Below are positions 42,678-50,448 of a DNA stretch of 64,000 bases, piece by piece. The notes under the pieces were generated by a model. It was given only the letters and a program-made list of their open reading frames with translations. It was not told the origin of the DNA and ran no database searches. How positions within the stretch are numbered: the first letter of the stretch is position 1; each line of letters begins with the position of its first letter. Both the position numbers and the translations under genes were made by a program. Source of the DNA: Rhodococcus ruber NBRC 15591 (GTDB lineage: Bacteria > Actinomycetota > Actinomycetes > Mycobacteriales > Mycobacteriaceae); the NCBI RefSeq assembly GCF_001894945.1, contig NZ_BCXE01000025.1, positions 1 through 64,000 on the forward strand, read 5' to 3'.

Positions 42678-43748
42678 ATGCCCGCGTTCCCGGCGGTTCC
42701 CGCCACCCCCGCCCTCCTCGTCGACCGTGACGTCCTCGACCGCAACATCGCGCGGATGGCCGACGCGGCACGTACCCGCGGGGTGGCCCTGCGCCCCCAC
42801 GCGAAGACCCACAAGTGCGTCGAGATCGCCCGGCGTCAGCTCGCCGCCGGCGCCGTCGGGCTCACCGTCGCGACGGTCTCCGAGGCCGAGGTCTTCGCCG
42901 ATGCCGGCTTCCGTGACCTGTTCGTCGCGTATCCGCTGTGGACGGATGCCGCGCGCGGTGCCCGGCTGCGCGCGCTCGCCGCGGAGGTCCGGCTGACCGT
43001 GGGCGTGGACTCGGCGGAGGGCGCGCGGGCCCTCGCCGAGCACGCCCGGCCGGGCCTGACCGTGCTCGTCGAGGTCGACAGCGGTCATCACCGCACCGGC
43101 GTCGCGCCGGAGCGGGCCGGGTCGGTCGCCGTCGCGGCGGCGTCCGTCGGGCTCGAGGTGCGCGGCGTGTTCACCTTTCCGGGGCACTCGTACGGCCCGG
43201 GACGGCCGGCGGTCGCGGCGACGGACGAGGCGGCAGCGCTGAGCCGGGCGGTGGCGGCCCTGGAGGCCACCGGGCACGACGCCGAGGTGATCAGCGGCGG
43301 CTCGACCCCCACCGCTCACCTCGACGTGCCGGCCGCCACCGAACTGCGCCCGGGCGTGTACGTCTTCGGCGACGCCCAGCAGCTCGAACTGGGCACGATC
43401 GACGAGGACGCGATCGCGCTGACCGCGTTGGCGACGGTGGTGTCGGCGCGTGACGACACCGTCGTGCTGGACGCCGGCAGCAAGGTGCTCGGCGCCGACC
43501 GCGCCCCGTGGGCGACGGGCTACGGCCGCATCCTCGGCGCCCCGGACGCGCGCATCGTCGCGCTGTCCGAACACCACGCCACCGTGCTGTGGCCGGACGA
43601 CTCCGACCGCCCCACCCTCGGCACACGCCTCCGGGTGATCCCCAACCACGTGTGCTCCACGGTCAACCTCGCCGACGACCTGACTGTCGTCGCCGGGGAC
43701 ACGGCGGTCGACCGGTGGGCAGTCGCCGCGCGGGGCCGCAACACGTAG
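42678..43748 (+). CDS. D-threonine aldolase / D-serine dehydratase-like PLP enzyme
   Basis: A 356-residue fold-III PLP enzyme (alanine-racemase N-domain). The PLP lysine is K43 in RPHAKTHKC, the characteristic DTA sequence. VEVDSGHHRTGV and VISGGSTPT line the cofactor site, and the C-terminal domain has the metal-site-type VIPNHVCSTVNL. It would cleave D-threonine or D-3-hydroxy amino acids to glycine and an aldehyde, or dehydrate D-serine. Sequence alone does not separate these. Divergent from the N-acyl-D-amino-acid deacylase, which fits a shared D-amino-acid pathway. Confidence 0.87.
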   Translation: MPAFPAVPATPALLVDRDVLDRNIARMADAARTRGVALRPHAKTHKCVEIARRQLAAGAVGLTVATVSEAEVFADAGFRDLFVAYPLWTDAARGARLRALAAEVRLTVGVDSAEGARALAEHARPGLTVLVEVDSGHHRTGVAPERAGSVAVAAASVGLEVRGVFTFPGHSYGPGRPAVAATDEAAALSRAVAALEATGHDAEVISGGSTPTAHLDVPAATELRPGVYVFGDAQQLELGTIDEDAIALTALATVVSARDDTVVLDAGSKVLGADRAPWATGYGRILGAPDARIVALSEHHATVLWPDDSDRPTLGTRLRVIPNHVCSTVNLADDLTVVAGDTAVDRWAVAARGRNT

Positions 43749-43768
43749 CACGCAGGCGGCTCCGCCGC

Positions 43769-43812
43769 CGGTGTGCCTTTTGGGCTGCTAGGGCAACCCA
43801 AAGGGCACACCG
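43769..43812. terminator. Strong hairpin across the MocR stop codon, between convergent genes
   Basis: CGGTGTGCCTTTTGGG (43769-43784) pairs with CCCAAAGGGCACACCG (43797-43812) over 16 bp with one G-T wobble and a 12-nt loop. It lies 21 bases after the aldolase stop and includes the MocR stop (43788-43790). Likely a bidirectional terminator. Confidence 0.75.
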
Positions 43813-45230
43813 CCGGGTAGGGCGGCTCCGATCGCGTCGGCGGCGGCCGCCGCCCGCGATTCCGGCAACCGCGCATACCCGCACACCAGGCCGCTCGGAC
43901 CACCGGGGCCGGCGCTGTACCTGCTGAGGGGCGTGGTCTCCACGCCGAGCCGTCGCGCTGCGGCGGCGATCGCGACGTCGTCGACACCCTCCGGAAACCG
44001 GAGCACCACATGCAGACCCGCTTCGATGCCGGTCACCGACACCCCGGACCGTTCGAGACCATGAAGCGCACCGACGAACGCCGCCCGACGGGCGCGGTAG
44101 GTGCGGGACGCACGCGCCAGATGCCGAGACAGCGCCCCCGACTCGATCAGCCGGGCCAGCGCGGACGCGGCGACCGAGCCGGCCACCTCCCCGCTCTCGG
44201 CCACGGCCGCCGCGATGCGCGAGCGCAACGGGGCCGGTGGGATCAGCCACGCGAGCCGCAGATCCGGCGACAGGATCTTCGAGGCCGTCCCCACGTAGGC
44301 GACGCACTCGCGGCCGCCGTCGATGCTGCGCAGCGCCGGCAGGGCCGACACGTCGTACCGGAACTCCCCGTCGTAGTCGTCCTCGACGACGATCGTTCCG
44401 CTCTCGGCGGCACGGGCAACGAGCCGGGCGCGGTGGGACACGGGCATGCGCGCCCCCAACGGATACTGATGTGCGGGCGTGCAGTACACCGCGGCGTCCG
44501 TGTCCCGCAGCAGGTCGGGATCCAGACCGTCCTCCCCCACCGGGACCGGACGCGGCCGGGCGCCCTCACCGACGAGCGCCCGTCGCGCACGGAGGTATCC
44601 CGGATCCTCGAACGCGACGTCGCGGTCTCGCAGCCGCGCCGCGATTGCGAGGACCCGCACCGCGGCGGCGACGCCCGGCAGCACGACGATCTCGTCCGCC
44701 CCGCAGGCGAGGCCCCGCGTCCGCCGGAGATGGTCGGCCAGCGCCCGGCGCAGATCCGGATGAGCCTCCGGATCCGCGACGCCGAGGGCCCGCGGCGCCG
44801 CGGCGGCCGCCCGCCACGCGCGACGCCACTCCGGTTCCGAGATCAGCGCCGGATCCGGGATCCCCGGCCGCAGGTCCAGTGCGGGCGCGCGCCGCACCGG
44901 ATCCGGCTCCGTCGCCGCCGCGGGCACGACGGGATGGGATGCGGCGTGCGCCCGCGCCGCGACGTCGGCACCGGGCGCGACGCGCGTGCCCGAACCCGCC
45001 CGCGCCACAGCGAATCCCGAGGCACACAGCTCGTCGTAGGCGTCGACGACGCACCCGCGGGACACCCCGAGCTCGGCGGCCAGCACGCGGGTCGACGGCA
45101 GCGGATCGCCGACCCGGATGCGGCCGTACCGGATCTGGTCGACGACGGCCTCGGCGAGGCGCTGCCGGAGGGGCGCGTCGGTGTCGGGCAGTTCGAAGGC
45201 CGGATGGACCGGGGGCGCGACACGGGGCAC
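43788..45230 (-). CDS. MocR-family (GntR-aminotransferase) regulator, PdxR-like
   Basis: A 480-residue regulator. The GntR winged helix (about residues 15-80) has IRVGDPLPSTRVLAAELGVSRGCV. A linker leads to a fold-I aminotransferase-like domain with IVVEDDYDGEFRYD and the PLP lysine in YVGTASKILSPDLRLAW. MocR proteins use PLP as effector or cofactor, and many activate vitamin B6 genes. GTG at 45230 has TATCGT exactly 6 bases upstream. The divergent gene is a PNPOx-fold protein, probably its target. Confidence 0.88.
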   Translation of the reverse strand: MPRVAPPVHPAFELPDTDAPLRQRLAEAVVDQIRYGRIRVGDPLPSTRVLAAELGVSRGCVVDAYDELCASGFAVARAGSGTRVAPGADVAARAHAASHPVVPAAATEPDPVRRAPALDLRPGIPDPALISEPEWRRAWRAAAAAPRALGVADPEAHPDLRRALADHLRRTRGLACGADEIVVLPGVAAAVRVLAIAARLRDRDVAFEDPGYLRARRALVGEGARPRPVPVGEDGLDPDLLRDTDAAVYCTPAHQYPLGARMPVSHRARLVARAAESGTIVVEDDYDGEFRYDVSALPALRSIDGGRECVAYVGTASKILSPDLRLAWLIPPAPLRSRIAAAVAESGEVAGSVAASALARLIESGALSRHLARASRTYRARRAAFVGALHGLERSGVSVTGIEAGLHVVLRFPEGVDDVAIAAAARRLGVETTPLSRYSAGPGGPSGLVCGYARLPESRAAAAADAIGAALPGGVPFGLP

Positions 45231-45236
45231 GGCGCC

Positions 45237-45242
45237 ACGATA
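45237..45242 (-). promoter_or_regulatory. -10 box TATCGT, leaderless start of the MocR gene
   Basis: Minus-strand TATCGT 6 bases before GTG 45230, without Shine-Dalgarno. Confidence 0.5.
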
Positions 45243-45244
45243 CT

Positions 45245-45286
45245 GGTCCTGGACTGTGCGCGCTTTGTGGACCTGTTCAGTGGACC
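45245..45286. promoter_or_regulatory. MocR-type operator: two direct repeats and one inverted
   Basis: GTGGACC occurs at 45267-45273 and 45280-45286, and the opposed GGTCC at 45245-45249. MocR proteins typically bind two direct repeats plus an inverted copy. The array lies between the two divergent starts. Confidence 0.5.
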
Positions 45287-45309
45287 GGATAACCGACAGA
45301 CTCACCGGC

Positions 45310-46005
45310 ATGGAGAACATCAGGCGCTATCCCGAACGGGCCCGCACCCGACGGGCCGACCTCGACGCGGTGCTGGACGCGGCCGTCACCTGCACCTTCG
45401 CGACCGTCGTCGACGGCCTGCCGTGGGTGGTACCGATGCTGTACGCGCGCGACGGCGACCGGATCCTGCTGCACGGCTCCACCGGCGCGGGCGCACTGCG
45501 CCTGGCCGCATCCGGTGCGCCGGTGGCCGTGTGCGTCTCGCTCCTCGACGGTGTCGTCGTCGCGCAGGATCTGTTCCACTCGTCCGCGAACTACCGATCC
45601 GCCGTCGTCCGGGGCGAGGTCACGGCCCTGCCCGCGGAGGAGTCCGCCGCCGCCCTGGATGCCCTGTCGGACGGCCTCATTCCGGGGCGCAGCACCGAGA
45701 CCCGGGCACACACCAGGAAGGAACTGGCGGCCACCGCCACCCTGGTCCTGCCCATCCGCGCCGGACAGTGGACGGTCAAGATCCGCGACGCACCCCCGTC
45801 CGCGCCCGACGTGAGCGACGGCTCGTGGGCGGGTGTGGTCCCGTTGCGGACGGTCGCGGACCGTCCGGTCGCCGCGCCGTGGGTCGCGGACGACGTACCG
45901 GTTCCCGAGTCCGTCCGCAGGCTGGTGGACCGTTACGCCACGAGCACGGCAATGGTCTCGGCGACGAGCGCCGGCTTCTCGGCGCCCTCGGCCTCGACGG
46001 CGTAG
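45310..46005 (+). CDS. Pyridoxamine 5'-phosphate oxidase-fold (FMN-binding) protein
   Basis: A 231-residue split-barrel flavoprotein. ATVVDGLPWVVPMLYARDGDRILLHGSTGAG and SANYRSAVVRGEVT are typical of the PNPOx-like group often found next to MocR regulators. No specific substrate is known. Being divergent from a MocR gene suggests B6 or related metabolism. ATG at 45310 follows CAGACT by 7 bases and has no ribosome-binding site, so it may be leaderless. The last 73 bases overlap the convergent MaoC gene, and the C-terminal 24 residues may be read-through into that gene's antisense. Confidence 0.82.
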   Translation: MENIRRYPERARTRRADLDAVLDAAVTCTFATVVDGLPWVVPMLYARDGDRILLHGSTGAGALRLAASGAPVAVCVSLLDGVVVAQDLFHSSANYRSAVVRGEVTALPAEESAAALDALSDGLIPGRSTETRAHTRKELAATATLVLPIRAGQWTVKIRDAPPSAPDVSDGSWAGVVPLRTVADRPVAAPWVADDVPVPESVRRLVDRYATSTAMVSATSAGFSAPSASTA

Positions 46006-46385
46006 GTGACGGTGAGGTTCGCGCCCTTCGCGGTGCGCTGGAGCGAGGTGAATTTCGCGGTCGCCCGCACCTTCGATCCCACCGGAACCGGCGACGGGAA
46101 TCGAACCTTGTTGGCACCGTAGTTGATCCGCATCTTCAGTCCCTCGGCGGCGAAGATCTGCGATCCGAGGACGGGCAGGAGCGAGAGGGTGAGGTAGCCG
46201 TGGGCGATGGTCGTGCCGAACGGTCCGTCCTTCGCGCGCTCGGGGTCGACGTGGATCCACTGGTGGTCCCCCGTCGCCTCGGCGAACAGGTTCACCCGCT
46301 CCTGGGTGATCTCGAGCCACTCGCTGTGGCCGAGATCCTCGCCGACGGCCGCCTCGATCTCGTCGATTCCGTGGAAGGTGCGCAT
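45933..46385 (-). CDS. MaoC-like hotdog dehydratase
   Basis: A 150-residue single-hotdog enoyl-CoA hydratase of the (R)-specific MaoC type. The hydratase signature is AEATGDHQWIHVDPERA, with the Asp/His dyad, then FGTTIAHGYLTLSLLP. It hydrates enoyl-CoA in the cytoplasm. It is the last gene of the acyl-CoA dehydrogenase-GntR-MaoC operon, 17 bases after GntR. Rv2499c beside fadE19 and citE in M. tuberculosis is a plausible analogue. Converges on the PNPOx-like gene with a 73-bp overlap. Confidence 0.87.
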   Translation of the reverse strand: MRTFHGIDEIEAAVGEDLGHSEWLEITQERVNLFAEATGDHQWIHVDPERAKDGPFGTTIAHGYLTLSLLPVLGSQIFAAEGLKMRINYGANKVRFPSPVPVGSKVRATAKFTSLQRTAKGANLTVTYAVEAEGAEKPALVAETIAVLVA

Positions 46386-46402
46386 GATTCGTTTCTCCTG
46401 GG

Positions 46403-47158
46403 TCAGGGCCGCTGCGGACGGTGTCCGGCGCGACGGAGGGTGACGCGATACGTGTAGTGCTCGGGCAGAAAGTAACTGACGGACAGCTCGGCGGGTTCGC
46501 CCAGATCGTTCGAGTACAGCCGGTCCACCCGCAGCAGGGGATGCCCCGCGGTGCAGTTCAGCTCGCGCGCAACCTCGTCCGTGGCCCGCGCGACGGTGAT
46601 CGTCTGTGCCGCCTCGACGATGGGATGCTCGAGGTGCGGTTCGAGCAGACCCATCACAGTGTTCCGGCTCGACGCCCCGGCCGCGAGCTCCGGGGCATCG
46701 AGCACGTGCGCGGCCACGTGATCGGGCAGGTACACGGTGGTCAGCGCGAACGGGATCCCGTCGTGCACGCGGCGCAGCGCCACCGAATGCACCAGATCGG
46801 TGTCCAGTCGCAGCCGGCTCGCGGCCTCGATGTGCACGCCGCGTCTCAGTGGCGCGACGATCTCCATCGTGGTGTCGGCGGCGAGGTCGAGCAGGTCCTC
46901 GATGGAGCCGAGCTGGCGCCGGTAGCGCCGCCCGCCCTCGTCGGCGAATGTGCCGCGGCCGGGCACCCGGTAGACGACGCCGTCGGCGACGAGGTCCTGG
47001 AACGCCCGCCGCACCGTCTGCCGGCTCAGTCCGTAGCGCTGCGCGAGTTCGGCCTCGGTGGGCAGCCGCACGCCGCCGCGGTACTCGCCGGCGTCGACGG
47101 CCTCGCGCAGCCGTCGCGACAGCTGCGCGTACGCCGGTTCCGTGTCGCGTTCGCCCAT
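46403..47158 (-). CDS. GntR-family regulator (HutC subfamily, UTRA domain)
   Basis: A 251-residue regulator. The winged helix spans about residues 8-75 (RLPTEAELAQRYGLSRQTVRRAFQDLVADGVVYRVPGRGTF in three pieces) and a UTRA effector domain follows to the end (HPLLRVDRLYSNDLGEPAELSVSYFLPEHY). UTRA domains bind small carboxylates, sugars or acyl-CoAs. It lies inside the acyl-CoA operon (28 bases after the dehydrogenase), so it most likely controls the twin promoters at 48386 and 48514. ATG 47158 is chosen, and a GTG three codons upstream is possible. Confidence 0.86.
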   Translation of the reverse strand: MGERDTEPAYAQLSRRLREAVDAGEYRGGVRLPTEAELAQRYGLSRQTVRRAFQDLVADGVVYRVPGRGTFADEGGRRYRRQLGSIEDLLDLAADTTMEIVAPLRRGVHIEAASRLRLDTDLVHSVALRRVHDGIPFALTTVYLPDHVAAHVLDAPELAAGASSRNTVMGLLEPHLEHPIVEAAQTITVARATDEVARELNCTAGHPLLRVDRLYSNDLGEPAELSVSYFLPEHYTYRVTLRRAGHRPQRP

Positions 47159-47186
47159 GACGATCACGGATCCTAGTGACGGGCGG

Positions 47187-48338
47187 TCACAGGCCGCCGC
47201 GGGCCACCAGTTGGGACGCGATGACGCCCTTCTGGATCTCGTTGGTGCCCTCGCCGACGATCATCAGCGGGGCGTCGCGGAAGTAGCGTTCGACGTCGTA
47301 CTCGGTGGAGTAGCCGTAGCCGCCGTGGATGCGCACCGCGTTCAGCGCGATCTCCATCGCGATCTCCGAGCAGTACAGCTTGGCCATGCCGGCCTCCATG
47401 TCGCACCGCTCGCCACTGTCGAAGCGCTCGGCCGCGTAGCGGGTCAGCTGCCGTGCCGCGGTGAGCTTGGTGGCCATCTCCGCCAGGTAGTTGCCGATCG
47501 ACTGGTGCTTCCAGATGGGCTGGCCGAAGCTCTCGCGCTGCTGCGCGTAGGCCAGGGAGTCCTCGAGCGCGGCCGCGGCGACGCCGAGGGCGCGGCACGC
47601 GACCTGGATGCGGCCGGTCTCGAGGCCCTTCATCATCTGCCCGAAACCCCGGCCGGGCTCGCTGCCGAGGATCGCCGTCGCCGGGGCGCGGTAGCCGTCG
47701 AAGCTCAGCTCACAGGACTCGACGCCCTTGTAGCCGAGCTTGGGCAGATCCCGCGAGACGGTCAGGCCGGGCCCGTGCTCGACCAGGACGATGGAGATGC
47801 CCTTGTGCCGGGGGGTGGCGGCCGGGTCGGTCTTGCACAGCAGCGCGATCAGCCCGGCGCGACGGGCGTTGGTGATCCACGTCTTGGCGCCAGTGATCAC
47901 CAGGTCGTCGCCGTCCCGGCGGGCGGTGGTGGTCATCGCCTGCAGGTCCGAGCCGCCGCCCGGCTCGGTCAGCGCCATCGTCGCGCGCACCTCACCGGTC
48001 GCGAGCTTCGGCAGCCAACGCTGCTTCTGCTCCTCGGTGCCGAACAGCACCAGCAGCTTGGCGACGACGGTGTGCCCGCCCATCGCCCCGGCCAGACTCA
48101 TCCAGCCGCGGGCGAGTTCCTCGGTGACCTGCGCGTAGCACGGCATCGACACCGGCATCCCGCCGTACTCCTCCGGCACGGCCAGCCCGTAGATCCCGAT
48201 CTGCTTCATCTGCTCGATCCACTTCTCGGGGTACTCGCCTGAGTGCTCGACCTCCTGCACCGACGGCTTGACCTCCCGGTCGATGAACTCGCGCACCGTC
48301 TTGACCAGGTAGGTCTCTTCGTCGCTCAGGTAGCTCAC
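47187..48338 (-). CDS. Acyl-CoA dehydrogenase (FadE19-like)
   Basis: A 383-residue acyl-CoA dehydrogenase: MALTEPGGGSDLQAM, GAKTWITNARRAG, RIHGGYGYSTEYDVERYFRD and the C-terminal VGEGTNEIQ, in which Glu occupies the catalytic-base position of the short/medium-chain enzymes. The substrate is not readable from sequence. With CitE and two MaoC proteins nearby, branched-chain (leucine, methylsuccinate or itaconate-type) acyl-CoAs are likely. GTG at 48338 has GAGGAT upstream. First gene of the operon. Confidence 0.88.
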   Translation of the reverse strand: MSYLSDEETYLVKTVREFIDREVKPSVQEVEHSGEYPEKWIEQMKQIGIYGLAVPEEYGGMPVSMPCYAQVTEELARGWMSLAGAMGGHTVVAKLLVLFGTEEQKQRWLPKLATGEVRATMALTEPGGGSDLQAMTTTARRDGDDLVITGAKTWITNARRAGLIALLCKTDPAATPRHKGISIVLVEHGPGLTVSRDLPKLGYKGVESCELSFDGYRAPATAILGSEPGRGFGQMMKGLETGRIQVACRALGVAAAALEDSLAYAQQRESFGQPIWKHQSIGNYLAEMATKLTAARQLTRYAAERFDSGERCDMEAGMAKLYCSEIAMEIALNAVRIHGGYGYSTEYDVERYFRDAPLMIVGEGTNEIQKGVIASQLVARGGL

Positions 48339-48385
48339 GGAAAAATCCTCGAATCGACACGGGACCTGCGATCCCACCCGTCATT

Positions 48386-48397
48386 TGTACGGCCATT
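48386..48397 (-). promoter_or_regulatory. Twin promoter element, copy facing the fadE-gntR-maoC operon
   Basis: On the minus strand AATGGCCGTACA followed by AAT. It is the exact 12-bp inverted counterpart of 48514-48525. The TACAAA within it can serve as -10, 48 bases before GTG 48338. Confidence 0.6.
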
Positions 48398-48513
48398 TTT
48401 CGTGGCGCACCCGGCCGTGTCAACACCATCCGGTCGCACGACACCCCTCGAACCGCCTATACGTCGACCCTGCCGTCGCCTATAGGTCCGCTCCGGGTAG
48501 CGCCGGACCGGAC

Positions 48514-48525
48514 AATGGCCGTACA
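48514..48525 (+). promoter_or_regulatory. Twin promoter element, copy facing the citE operon
   Basis: AATGGCCGTACA followed by TTTAG. TACATT (48522-48527) can be the -10 of citE, 38 bases before its GTG. The identical element in front of each divergent operon suggests one regulator, probably the GntR protein. Confidence 0.6.
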
Positions 48526-48565
48526 TTTAGCGCGTTCCCGACCGCCCCACAGCAGAGGTTGATCC

Positions 48566-49426
48566 GTGACTCTCGCCCAGCCCCGCCGCCGGCGAGCCGT
48601 GCTCGTCGCCCCCGGCTCCGACGACCGCAAGGCCGGCAAGGCTCTGGCCTCCCCGGCCGACGAGGTGGTTCTCGACCTCGAGGACGCCGTCGCCACCGGC
48701 CACAAGGACACCGCCCGCGACCTCGTCGCCGACCTGGTGTCCGCGCACGGCACCGGTCGCACGATCGCGGTGCGTGTCAACGGTCCCGGCACGCCGTGGT
48801 TCGCCGACGACCTGCGCGCCTGCGCCGCCCTCGGATCGGCCCTGTCGTCGGTGGTGGTGCCCAAGGTCGAGGGCCCGGCCGACCTCGCCGAGACCGACCG
48901 GATCCTCACGGCGGCAGGCGATACCGACCTGGCCGTGCAGGCGCTGATCGAGACGCCGGCCGGGGTGACCCGCCTCGACGAGATCGTCACCGGCCCGCGA
49001 CTGGCCGCGGTGATCCTCGGTTACGCCGACCTCGGCGCCGCGCTCGGCCGCACCCGCACCGCCGCCCCCGAGCACTGGCTGTACGTGCAGGACCGGATCC
49101 TGCACGCCGCCCGCGCCGCGGGCGTGCAGGCGATCGACGGCCCGTTCCTCGGCATCACCGACGACGATCGGTTCCGTCACGCCGCCCGCTGGACCGCCGA
49201 CCTCGGCTTCGACGGCAAATGGGTCATCCACCCTGCCCAGATCGACTCGGCCGCAGCGGCCTTCACCCCGAACGACGAGCAGGCCGAGCAGGCGCGGCGG
49301 GTGCTGGCCGCCCTGGCCGAGGCCGAGGCCCGCGGCGCGGGCGCCGCCCAGCTCGACGGACAGATGCTCGACGAGGCGGTCGCCGTCGCCGCCCGCCGCA
49401 CCCTCGCCCTGATCGGAGAGAACTGA
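48566..49426 (+). CDS. CitE-like CoA-ester lyase (malyl/methylmalyl/citramalyl-CoA lyase family)
   Basis: A 286-residue TIM-barrel lyase of the HpcH/HpaI-CitE family, with DEVVLDLEDAVATGHKDTAR (metal Glu/Asp), VRVNGPGTPW, QALIETPAGV and KWVIHPAQIDSAAAAF. It reversibly cleaves beta-hydroxyacyl-CoA esters such as (S)-citramalyl-CoA or beta-methylmalyl-CoA. Rv2498c is the mycobacterial counterpart. GTG at 48566. First of three genes and 1 base apart from the MaoC gene, so the products likely act in sequence. Confidence 0.87.
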   Translation: MTLAQPRRRRAVLVAPGSDDRKAGKALASPADEVVLDLEDAVATGHKDTARDLVADLVSAHGTGRTIAVRVNGPGTPWFADDLRACAALGSALSSVVVPKVEGPADLAETDRILTAAGDTDLAVQALIETPAGVTRLDEIVTGPRLAAVILGYADLGAALGRTRTAAPEHWLYVQDRILHAARAAGVQAIDGPFLGITDDDRFRHAARWTADLGFDGKWVIHPAQIDSAAAAFTPNDEQAEQARRVLAALAEAEARGAGAAQLDGQMLDEAVAVAARRTLALIGEN

Positions 49427-49427
49427 G

Positions 49428-50435
49428 ATGACCACCGCGAACGCCGCCACCGAGGTCGGCGGCCCCTACTTCGACGAGCTGACCGTCGGCCAGGTCTTCG
49501 ACACCGCCCCCGCGGTCACGATCACCGACGGCCTCGCCGCCGCCCACCAGGCGATCCTCGGCGACCGGCTGCGCCTGCCCCTCGATGCGCACCTGTCGGC
49601 GGCCGTCGCCGGTGGGCCCGTCGCGCACGCCGGGCTCGTCACCGATCTCGCGATCGGCCAGTCCACCCTGGTCACCCACCACGTCAAGGCCAACCTGTTC
49701 TACCGCGGCCTGCGCTTCCACCGCTTCCCGCACCTCGGTGACACGCTCTACACGACCACCGAAGTGGTTGGTCTGAAGGAGAATTCGGTCAAGCCCGGCC
49801 GCAAACCCACCGGCCTGGCGGCGCTGCGGATGAACACCGTCGACCAGAACGGACGGACCGTCCTCGACTTCTACCGGTGCGCGATGCTGCCGCTGAGCGA
49901 AAACCCCGATCCCGAACGCGTCGTGGCCGCCGACGACCTGTCCGCGATCGGCCCGCAGGAGCCGCCGCGGTGGTCCGCGCCCGCCGACTGGGATCTCGCC
50001 GCCTACCGGACACGGGTTCCAGGAACGCATTTCGATCCGTCGCTGGCCGGTGCGGTGCTGCGGTCGAGCGGCGACGTCGTGACCAGCGCACCCGAGCTGG
50101 CGCGGCTGACCCTCAACATCGCCGCCACCCATCACGACGAACGTGTCGGTGCCGCAGGGCGACTGGTGTACGGGGGTCACACCATCGGTCTCGCCCTGGC
50201 CCAGGCCACCCGCGCCCTGCCGAACCTCGTCACCGTCCTCGGCTGGCACTCGTGCGACCACACCGGTCCGGTCCACGAGGGCGACACCCTCACCAGCGAC
50301 CTGCACATCGACTCCGCCCACCCCCTCGACAGCGGAGGGGGCGTCCTCGAACTGCGCTCGATCGTCCACGCCCACCGCGGCACCGACGCGCCGGCAGCCG
50401 TGCTGGACTGGCGCTTCACCGCACTCATGGCCTGA
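49428..50435 (+). CDS. Double-hotdog MaoC protein, mesaconyl-CoA hydratase-like
   Basis: A 335-residue protein with two MaoC-type hotdog domains. The N-terminal one has YFDELTVGQVFDTAP and the C-terminal one YGGHTIGLALAQATRALPNL. Length and the FHRFPHLGDTLYTTTEVVGLKENSVKPGRK segment resemble mesaconyl-CoA (beta-methylmalyl-CoA) hydratases of about 340 residues. Acting with the adjacent lyase it could convert mesaconyl-CoA to methylmalyl-CoA and then glyoxylate and propionyl-CoA. The pathway is an inference. ATG at 49428. Confidence 0.8.
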   Translation: MTTANAATEVGGPYFDELTVGQVFDTAPAVTITDGLAAAHQAILGDRLRLPLDAHLSAAVAGGPVAHAGLVTDLAIGQSTLVTHHVKANLFYRGLRFHRFPHLGDTLYTTTEVVGLKENSVKPGRKPTGLAALRMNTVDQNGRTVLDFYRCAMLPLSENPDPERVVAADDLSAIGPQEPPRWSAPADWDLAAYRTRVPGTHFDPSLAGAVLRSSGDVVTSAPELARLTLNIAATHHDERVGAAGRLVYGGHTIGLALAQATRALPNLVTVLGWHSCDHTGPVHEGDTLTSDLHIDSAHPLDSGGGVLELRSIVHAHRGTDAPAAVLDWRFTALMA

Positions 50436-50448
50436 CCCCGGAACCGAC

